Part shown: in pieces, positions 8,770 to 18,135 of the stretch
Numbering within the stretch: the first letter of the stretch is position 1
How the letters are laid out: every line of letters starts with the position of its first letter
Assembly (NCBI RefSeq): GCF_003977595.1
Contig: NZ_RYYR01000004.1
Location: 1 to 64,000, forward strand
Source of the DNA: Lysinibacillus antri
GTDB lineage: Bacteria; Bacillota; Bacilli; Bacillales_A; Planococcaceae
Reading direction: 5' to 3'
Length of the DNA stretch: 64,000 bases
Program-made: the position numbers and the translations under genes
Notes under the pieces: generated by a model
Told to the model about the DNA's origin: nothing
Seen by the model: only the letters and a program-made list of their open reading frames with translations
Databases searched by the model: none

Positions 8770-9339
8770 ATGTCGAAAGTCGATTTAAATAAAATAGAAG
8801 AAGCAGTAAAAATGATTTTAGAAGCTGTTGGGGAAGATATAGATCGTGAAGGGCTATTAGATACACCGTCACGAGTAGCAAAAATGTACGAAGAAATGTT
8901 TAGTGGTATTCATGAAGATCCAAGAGAATATTTTAGTACAGTTTTTAACGAACAACATGAAGAATTAGTTCTAGTGAAAGATATTCCATTTCACTCTATG
9001 TGTGAACATCATTTAGTGCCATTCTATGGAAAAGCACATATTGCCTATCTTCCGAAAGAAGGAAGGGTAGCTGGATTAAGTAAGCTTGGTCGTTGTGTTG
9101 AATCGGTTGCTCGTAGACCACAATTACAAGAACGAATCACAGCAACAGTTGCCGACGCAATTATGGAAATGTTAGATCCAAAAGGTGTATATGTTGTGGT
9201 AGAAGCGGAACATATGTGTATGACAATGCGCGGATTAAAAAAGCCAGGAGCGAAGACAGTTACATCTGCAGCTCGTGGTGTTTATGGGGAAGATGACGTT
9301 TTACGACGTGAAGTGATTTCATTTATTCAAATGTCTTAA
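8770..9339 (+). CDS. folE: GTP cyclohydrolase I
   Basis: A 189-residue enzyme converting GTP to 7,8-dihydroneopterin triphosphate, the first step of folate synthesis. Zinc ligands and the active site are visible: [18 protein letters not shown] (Cys and His) and [11 protein letters not shown] (second Cys). The start ATG 8770 has GAAGGAGG 8 bases upstream. A longer frame from 8617 only reads through the repeat. The B. subtilis counterpart is mtrA, and mtrB follows 57 bases downstream, as here. Confidence 0.97.
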   Translation: MSKVDLNKIEEAVKMILEAVGEDIDREGLLDTPSRVAKMYEEMFSGIHEDPREYFSTVFNEQHEELVLVKDIPFHSMCEHHLVPFYGKAHIAYLPKEGRVAGLSKLGRCVESVARRPQLQERITATVADAIMEMLDPKGVYVVVEAEHMCMTMRGLKKPGAKTVTSAARGVYGEDDVLRREVISFIQMS

Positions 9340-9396
9340 TTAAGGTAATTGATTGTGGTATGATGTACAAGAATATGTTTAAGAGGAGCAAATACA

Positions 9397-9618
9397 ATGA
9401 CACACCCTGACTATATTATCATTGAAGCAGAAGAAGATGGCGTTCATGTAATCGGTTTAACAAGAGGAACAGACACAAAATTCCATCATTCAGAAAAGTT
9501 AGATGCTGGAGAAGTAATGATTGCTCAATTTACAGAACATACTTCTGCAATGAAAATTCGTGGGAAAGCCAAAATCTTTTCAGCTCACGGTGTAATTGAA
9601 AGTGGGACAAAAAAGTAA
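9397..9618 (+). CDS. mtrB: Tryptophan RNA-binding attenuation protein TRAP
   Basis: A 73-residue protein closely matching B. subtilis TRAP, which forms an 11-subunit ring that binds tryptophan and then (G/U)AG repeats in trp leader RNA. The tryptophan- and RNA-contacting segments [16 protein letters not shown] and [16 protein letters not shown] are conserved. It is downstream of folE in an apparent operon (AAGAGGAGC ribosome site). The trp operon it would regulate is not in this window; see findings. Confidence 0.97.
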   Translation: MTHPDYIIIEAEEDGVHVIGLTRGTDTKFHHSEKLDAGEVMIAQFTEHTSAMKIRGKAKIFSAHGVIESGTKK

Positions 9619-9689
9619 TTTTTGGATGATGTAATAAACAAATGCAATTGAAAAATCAAATTGCACATAAGTGGAATGGAGTAATATCT

Positions 9690-10433
9690 ATGGATGCAAC
9701 ATACATTCAAGAGTCAATCGAACAATTCAAAACAAATATTTTCATGCATGTTCGTCATAGAACATTACTGCGTTATGTTGGAACACCAGTTTTAAATGAA
9801 AATCAATTGTTTTACTTGTTGTTACCATTTCTAAATGGAGAAACATGGAATGATCAAATTGGTGAAAGTGCGATTACAGTAGGGATTGTACATGCTTCAC
9901 TAAATGAACATGATAAAATAAATGAAAACAATGCAACAACTAAAGAGCAACAATTAACGGTCTTATCAGGTGATTACTATAGTGGGCGTTACTATGAGAT
10001 TTTAGCTCAAGTAGGCAATATACCATTGATTAAACAATTATCAGAAGGAATTGCCAATCGTTGTGAGCATCAAATTAAAGTTTATGAATCAAATTCCTAT
10101 TCTTTAGATGAGTGGTATGAAACAATTTCCGTAATTCAAACTGAGTTAATTAAACGCTTTTATCAAGTATATGGGTTTGAACAGTATAGTACATTCCTAC
10201 ATACCGACTTGTTGTTGCAACAATTACAAAAGGAAATGCAACATATACAAGATGGGCATTACTCTTCAATCATGAGAAAGATGAGTGACAGTGCTCTAGC
10301 AGATGGGAAGTCTCTTGAACAAGAGCTACAAAATAAAATAGATGCATTAAAAGATTTACTCGATGAAAATCTTCGTTCGTCTATTTTAAAGGACGAACTA
10401 AAGCTATACATAAAGCAAAAGGTTGCTTTTTAA
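9690..10433 (+). CDS. hepS: Heptaprenyl diphosphate synthase component I
   Basis: A 247-residue small subunit of the heterodimeric synthase that makes the C35 side chain of menaquinone. The recognisable segment is QQLTVLSGDYYSGRYYEILA (about residues 93-112), as in B. subtilis HepS. The rest is poorly conserved and helical. I chose ATG 9690 because it follows GGAG at a good distance; ATG 9642 (16 residues longer) has only a poor site. The hepS-menG-hepT order matches B. subtilis. The last codons contain AAAGCAA/TTGCTTTTT (10412-10431), a weak terminator-like hairpin. Confidence 0.9.
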   Translation: MDATYIQESIEQFKTNIFMHVRHRTLLRYVGTPVLNENQLFYLLLPFLNGETWNDQIGESAITVGIVHASLNEHDKINENNATTKEQQLTVLSGDYYSGRYYEILAQVGNIPLIKQLSEGIANRCEHQIKVYESNSYSLDEWYETISVIQTELIKRFYQVYGFEQYSTFLHTDLLLQQLQKEMQHIQDGHYSSIMRKMSDSALADGKSLEQELQNKIDALKDLLDENLRSSILKDELKLYIKQKVAF

Positions 10434-10440
10434 AAGTATA

Positions 10441-10540
10441 AGTATAAAACTTTGGATTTAGAACAGTGTCTAGCGAAAGCCACCCTAGCCCCTTTCGAAA
10501 GAATTTTCGGGGCTCGCGCGAGGGCGCTTACGCTTTTCTT
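10441..10540 (+). repeat. Intergenic hairpin repeat, copy 3
   Basis: A shorter family member starting AGTATAAAACTTTGGATTTA, then GAACAGTGTCTAGC, and ending GGGCGCTTACGCTTTTCTT. CACCCTAGCCCC near 10481-10492 is complementary to GGGGCT and AGGG near 10509-10524. It separates hepS from menG and ends 32 bases before the menG start. Confidence 0.8.
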
Positions 10541-10572
10541 ATGAAGTGATAGGAAGAAAGGTTCTGAAAAAG

Positions 10573-11277
10573 ATGGCAAAATCAAAAGAAGAGCACGTTC
10601 ACGAGGTATTTGAAAGTATATCGGAAAGTTACGATAAAATGAATTCCGTTATTAGTTTTCAACTTCATGTGAAATGGCGTGAAGATACAATGAAAAAGAT
10701 GGACGTCAAGCCGGGTTCGAAATGTCTCGATGTTTGTTGTGGTACAGCAGATTGGACTATTGCATTAGCAAAAGCTACCGGTGAGAAGGGTCTTGTCAAA
10801 GGCTTAGATTTTAGTAAAAACATGCTGAAGGTTGGCGAGCAAAAGGTAAAACCCTACCCTCAAATAGAGTTACTCCACGGAAATGCCATGGAACTGCCAT
10901 TTGAGGATAACACATTTGATTATGTAACGATTGGTTTTGGCTTACGTAATGTACCAGATTATATGCAAGTACTACGTGAAATGAATCGCGTATTAAAACC
11001 AGGTGGAATGGCCGTATGCTTGGAAACGTCTCAATCGGAAATTCCGGGTTATAGACAACTATTCCGTTTCTATTTTAATTATATTATGCCACTATTTGGA
11101 AAGGTTTTTGCAAAAAGCTATAAAGAATATTCATGGCTACAAGAATCTGCAAAAGACTTCCCAGGAATGAAAAAGTTAGCGAAAATGTTTGAACAAGCGG
11201 GGTTCCGTCAAGTAAGATATAAAGGCTATAGCGGTGGTGCAGCAGCAATGCACATGGGCTTTAAAAAACAAATCTAG
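10573..11277 (+). CDS. menG: Demethylmenaquinone methyltransferase (MenG/UbiE)
   Basis: A 234-residue class I SAM-dependent methyltransferase that performs the last step of menaquinone synthesis. Motif I is [11 protein letters not shown] (about residues 50-60), with the UbiE signatures [10 protein letters not shown] and FGLRNVPD. The start ATG 10573 gives [14 protein letters not shown], aligned with the B. subtilis start, and AAAGG lies 11 bases upstream; GTG 10546 is longer but less likely. Also called menH in B. subtilis literature. Confidence 0.95.
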   Translation: MAKSKEEHVHEVFESISESYDKMNSVISFQLHVKWREDTMKKMDVKPGSKCLDVCCGTADWTIALAKATGEKGLVKGLDFSKNMLKVGEQKVKPYPQIELLHGNAMELPFEDNTFDYVTIGFGLRNVPDYMQVLREMNRVLKPGGMAVCLETSQSEIPGYRQLFRFYFNYIMPLFGKVFAKSYKEYSWLQESAKDFPGMKKLAKMFEQAGFRQVRYKGYSGGAAAMHMGFKKQI

Positions 11278-11295
11278 GGGGAGAAGGTTTCAAGC

Positions 11296-12270
11296 GTGGA
11301 AAAGATGAAGTTAAAATTACTCTATTCCGATTTGAAAGCGGATATAGACATCATCGAAAAAGAATTAGAAATAGCGTTAAACTCGTCTTCGCACTTGATA
11401 AATGATGCCTCTCTCCATCTACTACAAGCGGGCGGTAAAAGAATACGCCCAGTTTTTGTTTTAATTAGTGCAAAATTTGGGCATTATAGTATTGAACAGG
11501 TAAAAAATATTGCTGTGCCGCTTGAATTAATTCATTCAGCATCACTCGTTCACGATGATGTAATTGATAATTCTGATTTGAGAAGAGGTCGACATACTGT
11601 AAAAGCACAATGGAATAATCGCGTTGCCATGTATACAGGTGATTTTATTTTCGCACGTGCTTTAGAGTATGTAACATCGATTGAAAACAAAAGAGTCCAT
11701 CAAATTTTAGCCAAAACAATGGTTGAAATTTGTAACGGCGAAGTGATCCAAATTGAAGATAAGTTTCGCGAAAATCAAAATATAAAAGACTATTTCCGTC
11801 GTATCAAGCGGAAAACAGCTTTATTAATTGAATCGAGTTGTGAGCTAGGTGCTGTAGTAAGTGGGTTGGATGATAAAAATGTTCGACATTTGAAACAATT
11901 CGGCTACTATGTCGGCATGAGTTACCAAATTGTTGATGATATTTTGGACTTTACTGCAACAGATAAAGAATTAGGAAAACCTGCTGGCAGTGACCTGTTA
12001 CAAGGAAACATTACGTTACCAATTCTTTTATTAAAGGATCATCCAACAATTGCAAAATTTATTGAACTTGCCCAAAAAGGTGAGGTAACAGAAGAGCAAC
12101 GTAAAGAAATGTTAAATATTGTGCGAAAATCAGATGCCATTAAACAAGCTATCACGGTTAGCAATCAATATTTACGAAAAGCTTTAAAAGAAGTGGATGC
12201 ATTACCGAATCATCCAATGAAGAAAAAGCTGCGAGATATTGCTTTATTCATCGGGAAGAGAAAATTCTAA
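11296..12270 (+). CDS. hepT: Heptaprenyl diphosphate synthase component II
   Basis: A 324-residue catalytic subunit, a trans-prenyltransferase of the isoprenoid synthase fold. Both aspartate-rich motifs are intact: DDVID (about residue 90) and DDILD (about 215), plus GGKRIRP near residue 47 and RRGRHT. The start is GTG 11296 behind GGGGGAGAAGG. It pairs with HepS and supplies the heptaprenyl chain for menaquinone. It lies 18 bases after menG. Confidence 0.96.
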   Translation: MEKMKLKLLYSDLKADIDIIEKELEIALNSSSHLINDASLHLLQAGGKRIRPVFVLISAKFGHYSIEQVKNIAVPLELIHSASLVHDDVIDNSDLRRGRHTVKAQWNNRVAMYTGDFIFARALEYVTSIENKRVHQILAKTMVEICNGEVIQIEDKFRENQNIKDYFRRIKRKTALLIESSCELGAVVSGLDDKNVRHLKQFGYYVGMSYQIVDDILDFTATDKELGKPAGSDLLQGNITLPILLLKDHPTIAKFIELAQKGEVTEEQRKEMLNIVRKSDAIKQAITVSNQYLRKALKEVDALPNHPMKKKLRDIALFIGKRKF

Positions 12271-12311
12271 CATCAAATTTCTACAATTTACCTTAGTTTA
12301 AATTGTAAGAG

Positions 12312-12340
12312 TTGATGAATGTATGTTATTTTGGTAATAT
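12312..12340 (+). promoter_or_regulatory. Candidate sigma-A promoter of ndk
   Basis: TTGATG (12312-12317), exactly 17 bases, TAATAT (12335-12340), about 51 bases before ndk. A perfect inverted repeat ACAATTTA/TAAATTGT lies just upstream (about 12282-12305). Confidence 0.55.
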
Positions 12341-12391
12341 TTATCGGTAGGTGTAATGCCTTATTCAATTTGAAGGAGTGTATATTAAATT

Positions 12392-12808
12392 ATGGCAATT
12401 GAAAAAACGTTTTTAATGATTAAACCAGACGGCGTACAACGTCAAGTAATCGGAGACATCGTTGACCGCTTCGAACGTCGCGGATTTGAACTAAAAGGTG
12501 CAAAACTTATGGTTGCTTCACGTGAAATCGCAGAAGCTCACTACGCAGAACATGCTGAAAAACCATTCTTCGGTGAATTAGTTGACTTCATCACTTCTGG
12601 TCCTGTATTTGCAATGGTATGGGAAGGCGAAAGTGTAATTTCTTTAGCTCGTATCATGATGGGTGCTACAAAACCATCTGACTCTCAACCAGGTACAATC
12701 CGTGGTGACTATGCTGTAACAATTTCTGAAAACGTAATCCACGGTTCAGATTCACCAGCTTCAGCTGAACGTGAAATTAGCTTATGGTTCGGTGGAGAAC
12801 TAGTTTAA
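12392..12808 (+). CDS. ndk: Nucleoside diphosphate kinase
   Basis: A 138-residue enzyme that balances nucleoside triphosphate pools through a phosphohistidine intermediate. The catalytic His is in NVIHGSDS (about residue 115), and the N-terminal [12 protein letters not shown] is canonical. Codon choice is visibly more biased than its neighbours (repeated CGT, GGT, GTA), consistent with high expression. Its own promoter and terminator make it monocistronic here. Ribosome site AAGGAGTG. Confidence 0.98.
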   Translation: MAIEKTFLMIKPDGVQRQVIGDIVDRFERRGFELKGAKLMVASREIAEAHYAEHAEKPFFGELVDFITSGPVFAMVWEGESVISLARIMMGATKPSDSQPGTIRGDYAVTISENVIHGSDSPASAEREISLWFGGELV

Positions 12809-12841
12809 TCGACGAATAACAATCGAGAAAACATCAAGAGT

Positions 12842-12872
12842 AACTATTGCACCTGTGATAGTTGCTTTTTTT
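12842..12872 (+). terminator. Intrinsic terminator after ndk
   Basis: AACTAT (12842-12847) pairs with ATAGTT (12858-12863), loop TGCACCTGTG, then CTTTTTTT. The stem is short but the T run is strong. Confidence 0.65.
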
Positions 12873-12996
12873 ATTTTTGTTAAGTTCGTTTTGCATAGAT
12901 TGTTAATATTTGTCTGCAGTGTTACGGATGAATTTATAATGAAATAATTGAAACTCAACTTAAAGTAAAACGTACCTATTCATAGGAGGTTAAATT

Positions 12997-13272
12997 ATGG
13001 CAGATTATGTAATACTCGTATTAGGAATTGTAACAATTGGTGCTGCAATACCAATAACCGCAATCATCACCCATTATTTTAGTAAACAATCAAAATTAAA
13101 GTTAGAAGTGTTAAAGCAAGAGATTGAATTAGAAAAAGTACGGAAAGATAATTATTTAATTGAAACGGAAAAATTACGATTAGAAATAGAACAGACAAGG
13201 CAACAATTATCGTTGGATTCAGCACTTCATATACCAACCCAGCTACCATTAGGAGATATAAGAGAACAATAA
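12997..13272 (+). CDS. Small membrane-anchored coiled-coil protein, unknown function
   Basis: A 91-residue protein I do not recognise. Residues 3-25 are a strong transmembrane segment (VILVLGIVTIGAAIPITAII). They are followed by a highly charged helix with leucine/isoleucine heptad spacing (about 31-72: KLKLEVLKQEIELEKV...), then a short polar tail with IPTQLPLGDI. The layout resembles PspB-like or other single-pass coiled-coil adaptors, but I cannot assign a family. The AGGAGGT ribosome site, 7 bases before ATG, is strong, so it is very likely expressed. B. subtilis has no gene here between ndk and cheR. Confidence 0.8.
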   Translation: MADYVILVLGIVTIGAAIPITAIITHYFSKQSKLKLEVLKQEIELEKVRKDNYLIETEKLRLEIEQTRQQLSLDSALHIPTQLPLGDIREQ

Positions 13273-13378
13273 TACCTTGGATATGTTCCTAAATTGTAGA
13301 TTGTTGAAATGAATTATTTCAGAATTTATAAATTTCAGCTATAATAAATTTACGACAATCGAGGGGAAAGATGGATAA

Positions 13379-14149
<771 letters not shown>

Positions 14150-14169
14150 TTTGTCCAATTTGGGACTAG

Positions 14170-14201
14170 CGCTTTTCGAATAATACGAAGAGCGTTTTTT
14201 T
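14170..14201 (+). terminator. Intrinsic terminator after cheR
   Basis: CGCTTTTCG (14170-14178) pairs with CGAAGAGCG (14186-14194) with one G-U wobble, followed by seven T. Confidence 0.9.
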
Positions 14202-14277
14202 CAAATTTCTAAAAAATTACTGCAAATGTCAGCTCTTCGTGTACGCCGATTTCTTTTATGTTCAGAATATTCGTTAT

Positions 14278-14347
14278 TATATTAAAATACATACCAAAAT
14301 AGACTGTTTTTTAGGTTATAATATATGTTATATTAAAAAATACATAC
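14278..14347 (+). promoter_or_regulatory. Direct repeats flanking a putative aro operon promoter
   Basis: TATATTAAAATACATAC (14278-14294) recurs as TATATTAAAAAATACATAC (14329-14347), 51 bases apart start to start. Between them is TATAAT (14317-14322), the best -10 candidate for aroC. Repeats placed on both sides of a promoter suggest a regulator site, but no known regulator is implied. Confidence 0.4.
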
Positions 14348-14376
14348 TTTAGCGAGTTGAAGGGAGAAAGTGTTTT

Positions 14377-15558
14377 ATGCGTTACCTTACAGCAGGAGAG
14401 TCTCATGGACCACAATTAACTACGATTATCGAGGGGTTACCATCCCTTTTACCAATAAGTGCAGAAAAAATAAATTATGATTTAAAACGTCGTCAAGGTG
14501 GACATGGTCGAGGCAGACGTATGCAAATTGAAACGGATACTGTTGAAATTGTAGGCGGTGTTCGTCACGGGAAAACATTAGGGTCTCCTGTTGCATTAAT
14601 TGTTACGAATGACGATTGGAAGCATTGGACAAAAATTATGGGTGCAGAGCCACTTCCAGAAGATATTGATCCAGATGAGATTAAGCGTCAAATTTCACGT
14701 CCACGTCCAGGGCATGCGGATTTAGTTGGAGGCATGAAATATGGGCACCGAGATTTACGAAATGTTTTAGAGCGTTCAAGTGCGCGTGAAACGACTGTTC
14801 GTGTAGCAGTAGGTTCAGTTGCCAAAGCGTTACTAAACGAATTAGGTATTTCCGTTGTTGCTCATGTAACAGAGATTGCCGGTATCAAAGCGGATACTTC
14901 GAAAGTGGAAGGGAAATCAGCTGATGAAATCCGTGCGATTGTTGAAGAAGATCCATGTTACTGTGTAGACGCAGAAGCTTCAGCAAAAATGGTCGAAATG
15001 ATTGATGATACTAAAAAAGCTGGAGATTCAATTGGTGGAGTTGTTGAGGTAATCGTAGAAGGTCTACCAGCAGGAATCGGTTCATATGTACATTATGACC
15101 GCAAATTAGACGGACGACTTGCGCAAGCTATGTTATCAATTAATGCATTTAAAGGTGTAGAATTTGGTATTGGCTTTGAAATGGCGCGTCGAAAAGGGTC
15201 TGAGGTACATGATGAAATTTTATGGGACGAAGAAAATGGTTACACGCGTGCGACAAACCGTTTAGGTGGTTTAGAAGGCGGTATGTCTACGGGAATGCCA
15301 ATTGTTGTCCGAGGTGTTATGAAACCAATCCCTACTTTATACAAACCTTTACAAAGTGTCGATATCGAAACGAAGGAACCATTCAAAGCAAGTGTAGAGC
15401 GTTCAGATAGTTGTGCTGTCCCTGCTGCTTCCATCGTTGCTGAAAGTGTTATAGCATGGGAGATTGCAAGAAGCATTATCGAACAATATCATAGTGACCA
15501 GTTGCCACAATTAAAAGCACAAATCGATGCAATGCGTGAGTATGCAAAGGGGTACTAA
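14377..15558 (+). CDS. aroC: Chorismate synthase
   Basis: A 393-residue FMN-dependent enzyme forming chorismate from EPSP (named aroF in B. subtilis). Family signatures: GESHGPQL at the N-terminus, [31 protein letters not shown], and the C-terminal DSCAVPAA. Ribosome site AAGGGAGAAAG before ATG. First gene of aroC-aroB-aroH-hisC-tyrA-aroA with very small gaps, so probably one operon. Confidence 0.98.
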   Translation: MRYLTAGESHGPQLTTIIEGLPSLLPISAEKINYDLKRRQGGHGRGRRMQIETDTVEIVGGVRHGKTLGSPVALIVTNDDWKHWTKIMGAEPLPEDIDPDEIKRQISRPRPGHADLVGGMKYGHRDLRNVLERSSARETTVRVAVGSVAKALLNELGISVVAHVTEIAGIKADTSKVEGKSADEIRAIVEEDPCYCVDAEASAKMVEMIDDTKKAGDSIGGVVEVIVEGLPAGIGSYVHYDRKLDGRLAQAMLSINAFKGVEFGIGFEMARRKGSEVHDEILWDEENGYTRATNRLGGLEGGMSTGMPIVVRGVMKPIPTLYKPLQSVDIETKEPFKASVERSDSCAVPAASIVAESVIAWEIARSIIEQYHSDQLPQLKAQIDAMREYAKGY

Positions 15559-15560
15559 TC

Positions 15561-16652
15561 ATGAGAATTCCGGTAAATACAGCATCTCATCAATATGAGG
15601 TTGTTATTGGTAGCGCGGTTTTAAAAATGGCTGTCCAATCCTTTGATGAAAAATTACAAAAGGCCGATCAATTAATTGTTTTTACAGATGAAAATGTTTG
15701 GGAAGCACAGCAGCATTATTTTGAAAGCCAATTTCCTTATGCGTATGAAGTCTTTGTAATGCCTGCTGGTGAGGAGTGTAAGAGCTTTGGGAATTTTCAA
15801 AATGCTCATACATTTCTAATAGATAAAAAGTGTACCAGAAGATCCTTTGTATTTGCCTTTGGTGGCGGGGCAGTTGGAGATTTAACTGGATTCGTTGCAG
15901 CAACATTTATGCGTGGCATTCCGTTTATTCAAATTCCGACTACGATTTTAGCTCATGATTCGGCGGTTGGTGGTAAAACAGCCATTAACCACCCACATGG
16001 GAAAAATTTAATCGGGGCATTTTATCAACCAGAAGCAGTCATTTATGATACAAATCTTCTACAATCATTAAGTGAACGTGAAATTCGTTCAGGTATGGCG
16101 GAAGTAATTAAACACGCGCTTATCTCGAATGAAAACTGGTTAAGTGAATTAATGGACATTCCTTCTATAACGAATATTGCAGAAGATAAGCTAGCACTCC
16201 ATTTAAAATCAGGTATAGAAGTAAAGGCTAAAATTGTTGCTGAAGATGAAACAGAACAATCCGTACGTAAATACTTAAATTTTGGCCACACGTATGGACA
16301 TGCAATTGAGGCTGCTGCAGGGTATGGCGGGCTAGCTCATGGTGAAGCAGTCATGATTGGGATCGTTTATGCATTACTATTAAGTGAACGATATGGTCAA
16401 CTTGATCGAGAGTTTACGAAACAGTTTTTACAATATGCCTATGACAATGACTACCCATTAGATGAAACATTTAACTATTCATTTGAAACATTAGAGCACT
16501 ATTTAGTGAAAGACAAAAAGGTTGAATATGGGCAACTGCAATTTGTTTTATTAAATAAAATTGGTGAACCATTTGTACAACCAATTGAACTAGCAGAATG
16601 TAAAGAAGTAGATCATGAGTATCGTTCTTTACTTACGGAGGTATATAAATGA
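15561..16652 (+). CDS. aroB: 3-dehydroquinate synthase
   Basis: A 363-residue NAD- and metal-dependent enzyme converting DAHP to 3-dehydroquinate. Motifs: FGGGAVGDLTGFVAATFMRG (about residues 95-114), PTTILAHDSAVGGKTAIN, and the metal-binding His in NFGHTYGHAIE and LAHGEAV. It starts two bases after the aroC stop, with AAGGGG inside the aroC end as ribosome site, and overlaps aroH by four bases. Confidence 0.98.
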   Translation: MRIPVNTASHQYEVVIGSAVLKMAVQSFDEKLQKADQLIVFTDENVWEAQQHYFESQFPYAYEVFVMPAGEECKSFGNFQNAHTFLIDKKCTRRSFVFAFGGGAVGDLTGFVAATFMRGIPFIQIPTTILAHDSAVGGKTAINHPHGKNLIGAFYQPEAVIYDTNLLQSLSEREIRSGMAEVIKHALISNENWLSELMDIPSITNIAEDKLALHLKSGIEVKAKIVAEDETEQSVRKYLNFGHTYGHAIEAAAGYGGLAHGEAVMIGIVYALLLSERYGQLDREFTKQFLQYAYDNDYPLDETFNYSFETLEHYLVKDKKVEYGQLQFVLLNKIGEPFVQPIELAECKEVDHEYRSLLTEVYK

Positions 16653-17011
16653 TTCGCGGTGTAAGAGGAGCAACAACAATCGAGAAGGATGAACCAGAAA
16701 TTATCTTTAGTGAAATTACAAAGCTTGTACAAGAAATCGTGACAGCCAATAATATTCAACCAGAAGATATTAGCTCGGTCGTAATTTCCACAACAACGGA
16801 TATTAAATCGGCTTTCCCAGCAAAAGCAGTTCGATCTTTAGAAGGTTGGCAGTACGTACCGACAATGTGCACCCACGAAATCGATGTGCCAGGTGCCTTG
16901 CCAATGTGTATGCGTGTACTAATGCATGTAAATACAGAAGTTCACCAAAAAGATATACAACATATTTACTTAAACAATGCGGTTAGTTTACGTCCTGATT
17001 TAGTTAAGTAA
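16649..17011 (+). CDS. aroH: Chorismate mutase, AroH type
   Basis: A 120-residue trimeric monofunctional chorismate mutase (prephenate formation). The N-terminal MIRGVRGATT, the FPAKAVR segment and the LRPDL end are typical of the Bacillus AroH class rather than the AroQ helix-bundle class. Its ATG overlaps the aroB stop (ATGA), which suggests translational coupling. In B. subtilis the trp genes come next, whereas here hisC follows after 26 bases. Confidence 0.97.
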   Translation: MIRGVRGATTIEKDEPEIIFSEITKLVQEIVTANNIQPEDISSVVISTTTDIKSAFPAKAVRSLEGWQYVPTMCTHEIDVPGALPMCMRVLMHVNTEVHQKDIQHIYLNNAVSLRPDLVK

Positions 17012-17037
17012 AGTCAGAATTGAAGGAGATGTTCATT

Positions 17038-18135
17038 ATGAAATGGAAACAACAAATTTATGGAATGAAGGCATATCAACCAGGAAAACCAATTGAAGAA
17101 GTAAAAAAAGAATTCGGTTTAGATGAAGTGGTAAAACTTGCATCAAATGAAAATCCATATGGTTTTTCGCCTAAAGTAAAAGAATTTTTACAAAAGGATG
17201 CAACAAACCACGCAATCTATCCTGATGGTTATGCGCAAAGTCTACGTACAGCAGTTGCCAATCATCTTGGTGTGAAAGAGACACAACTTTTATTTGGGAA
17301 TGGCTCTGATGACTTGATTGCAATCGTTACGCGTGCGCTTTTATATCCAGGAGTAAATACAGTAATGGCAGATCCATCATTCTCTCAATACAGTCACAAT
17401 GCAGACATTGAAGGCGCGGAAGTTAAAAAAGTACCATTAAAAGATGGCACACATGATTTAGAAGCGATGCTTGCTGCAATTGATGAAAATACTTCAATTG
17501 TTTGGGTTTGTAATCCGAACAATCCATCCGCAACGATTGTTAGTGATGATGAGATTCAAAACTTCTTAAAACAAGTACCTTCTGACGTTTTAGTTGTTCT
17601 TGATGAAGCGTATTTTGAATATATCAATGCACCAGAATATAAAGATACACTGCATTATGTCAATGAATATCCTAACGTTATTATTATGCGTACATTTTCT
17701 AAAGCGTACGGCTTAGCGTCATTCCGAGTTGGTTATGCAATTGCTCAAGAAGATGTGATTGCAAAATTAGATCCAGTACGTGCACCGTTCAACAATACAG
17801 TGTTAAGTTCCAAAGTAGCAATTGTTGCCCTTACTGACCAAGAGTTTATTAAAGAGTGCTGTGAGAAAAACGAACTTGGGAAAAATCAATTTGTTGAATT
17901 CTGTAATAAACATGGATTAAAATACTATCCATCTCAAACGAACTTTATTTTATTTGAAGTAAAAGCCGATAGTGATGTAGTGTTCCAAGAAATGATGAAA
18001 CGTGGCTTTATTATTAGAAGTGGGAATGCTTTAGGTACTCCTGGTTTCATCCGTGTAACAATCGGAACAGAAGAGCAAAATGAGAAGTTTTTATCGTTAC
18101 TTGAAGAAGTGTTAAAGGAACAAGGAGTTATTTAA
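17038..18135 (+). CDS. hisC: Histidinol-phosphate / aromatic amino acid aminotransferase
   Basis: A 365-residue PLP enzyme (aminotransferase class I fold). In Bacillus it serves both histidine and aromatic amino acid synthesis. Visible: LASNENPYG, the CNPNNPSA loop, LDEAYFEY, and the PLP lysine in RTFSKAYGLASFRVGY. The start ATG 17038 follows AAGGAG; an upstream TTG at 17020 is discounted because it overlaps the ribosome site region. The location between aroH and tyrA fits a role in phenylalanine/tyrosine synthesis. Confidence 0.96.
   Translation: MKWKQQIYGMKAYQPGKPIEEVKKEFGLDEVVKLASNENPYGFSPKVKEFLQKDATNHAIYPDGYAQSLRTAVANHLGVKETQLLFGNGSDDLIAIVTRALLYPGVNTVMADPSFSQYSHNADIEGAEVKKVPLKDGTHDLEAMLAAIDENTSIVWVCNPNNPSATIVSDDEIQNFLKQVPSDVLVVLDEAYFEYINAPEYKDTLHYVNEYPNVIIMRTFSKAYGLASFRVGYAIAQEDVIAKLDPVRAPFNNTVLSSKVAIVALTDQEFIKECCEKNELGKNQFVEFCNKHGLKYYPSQTNFILFEVKADSDVVFQEMMKRGFIIRSGNALGTPGFIRVTIGTEEQNEKFLSLLEEVLKEQGVI

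Noticed and set aside
10412-10431. Terminator inside the end of hepS
   Set aside because: AAAGCAA/TTGCTTTTT is short and AT-rich; not listed as a separate terminator because it lies in codons and the operon seems to continue.
14348-14376. TRAP-binding site in the aroC leader
   Set aside because: Only two or three GAG/TAG triplets with irregular spacing; about nine or more are expected.
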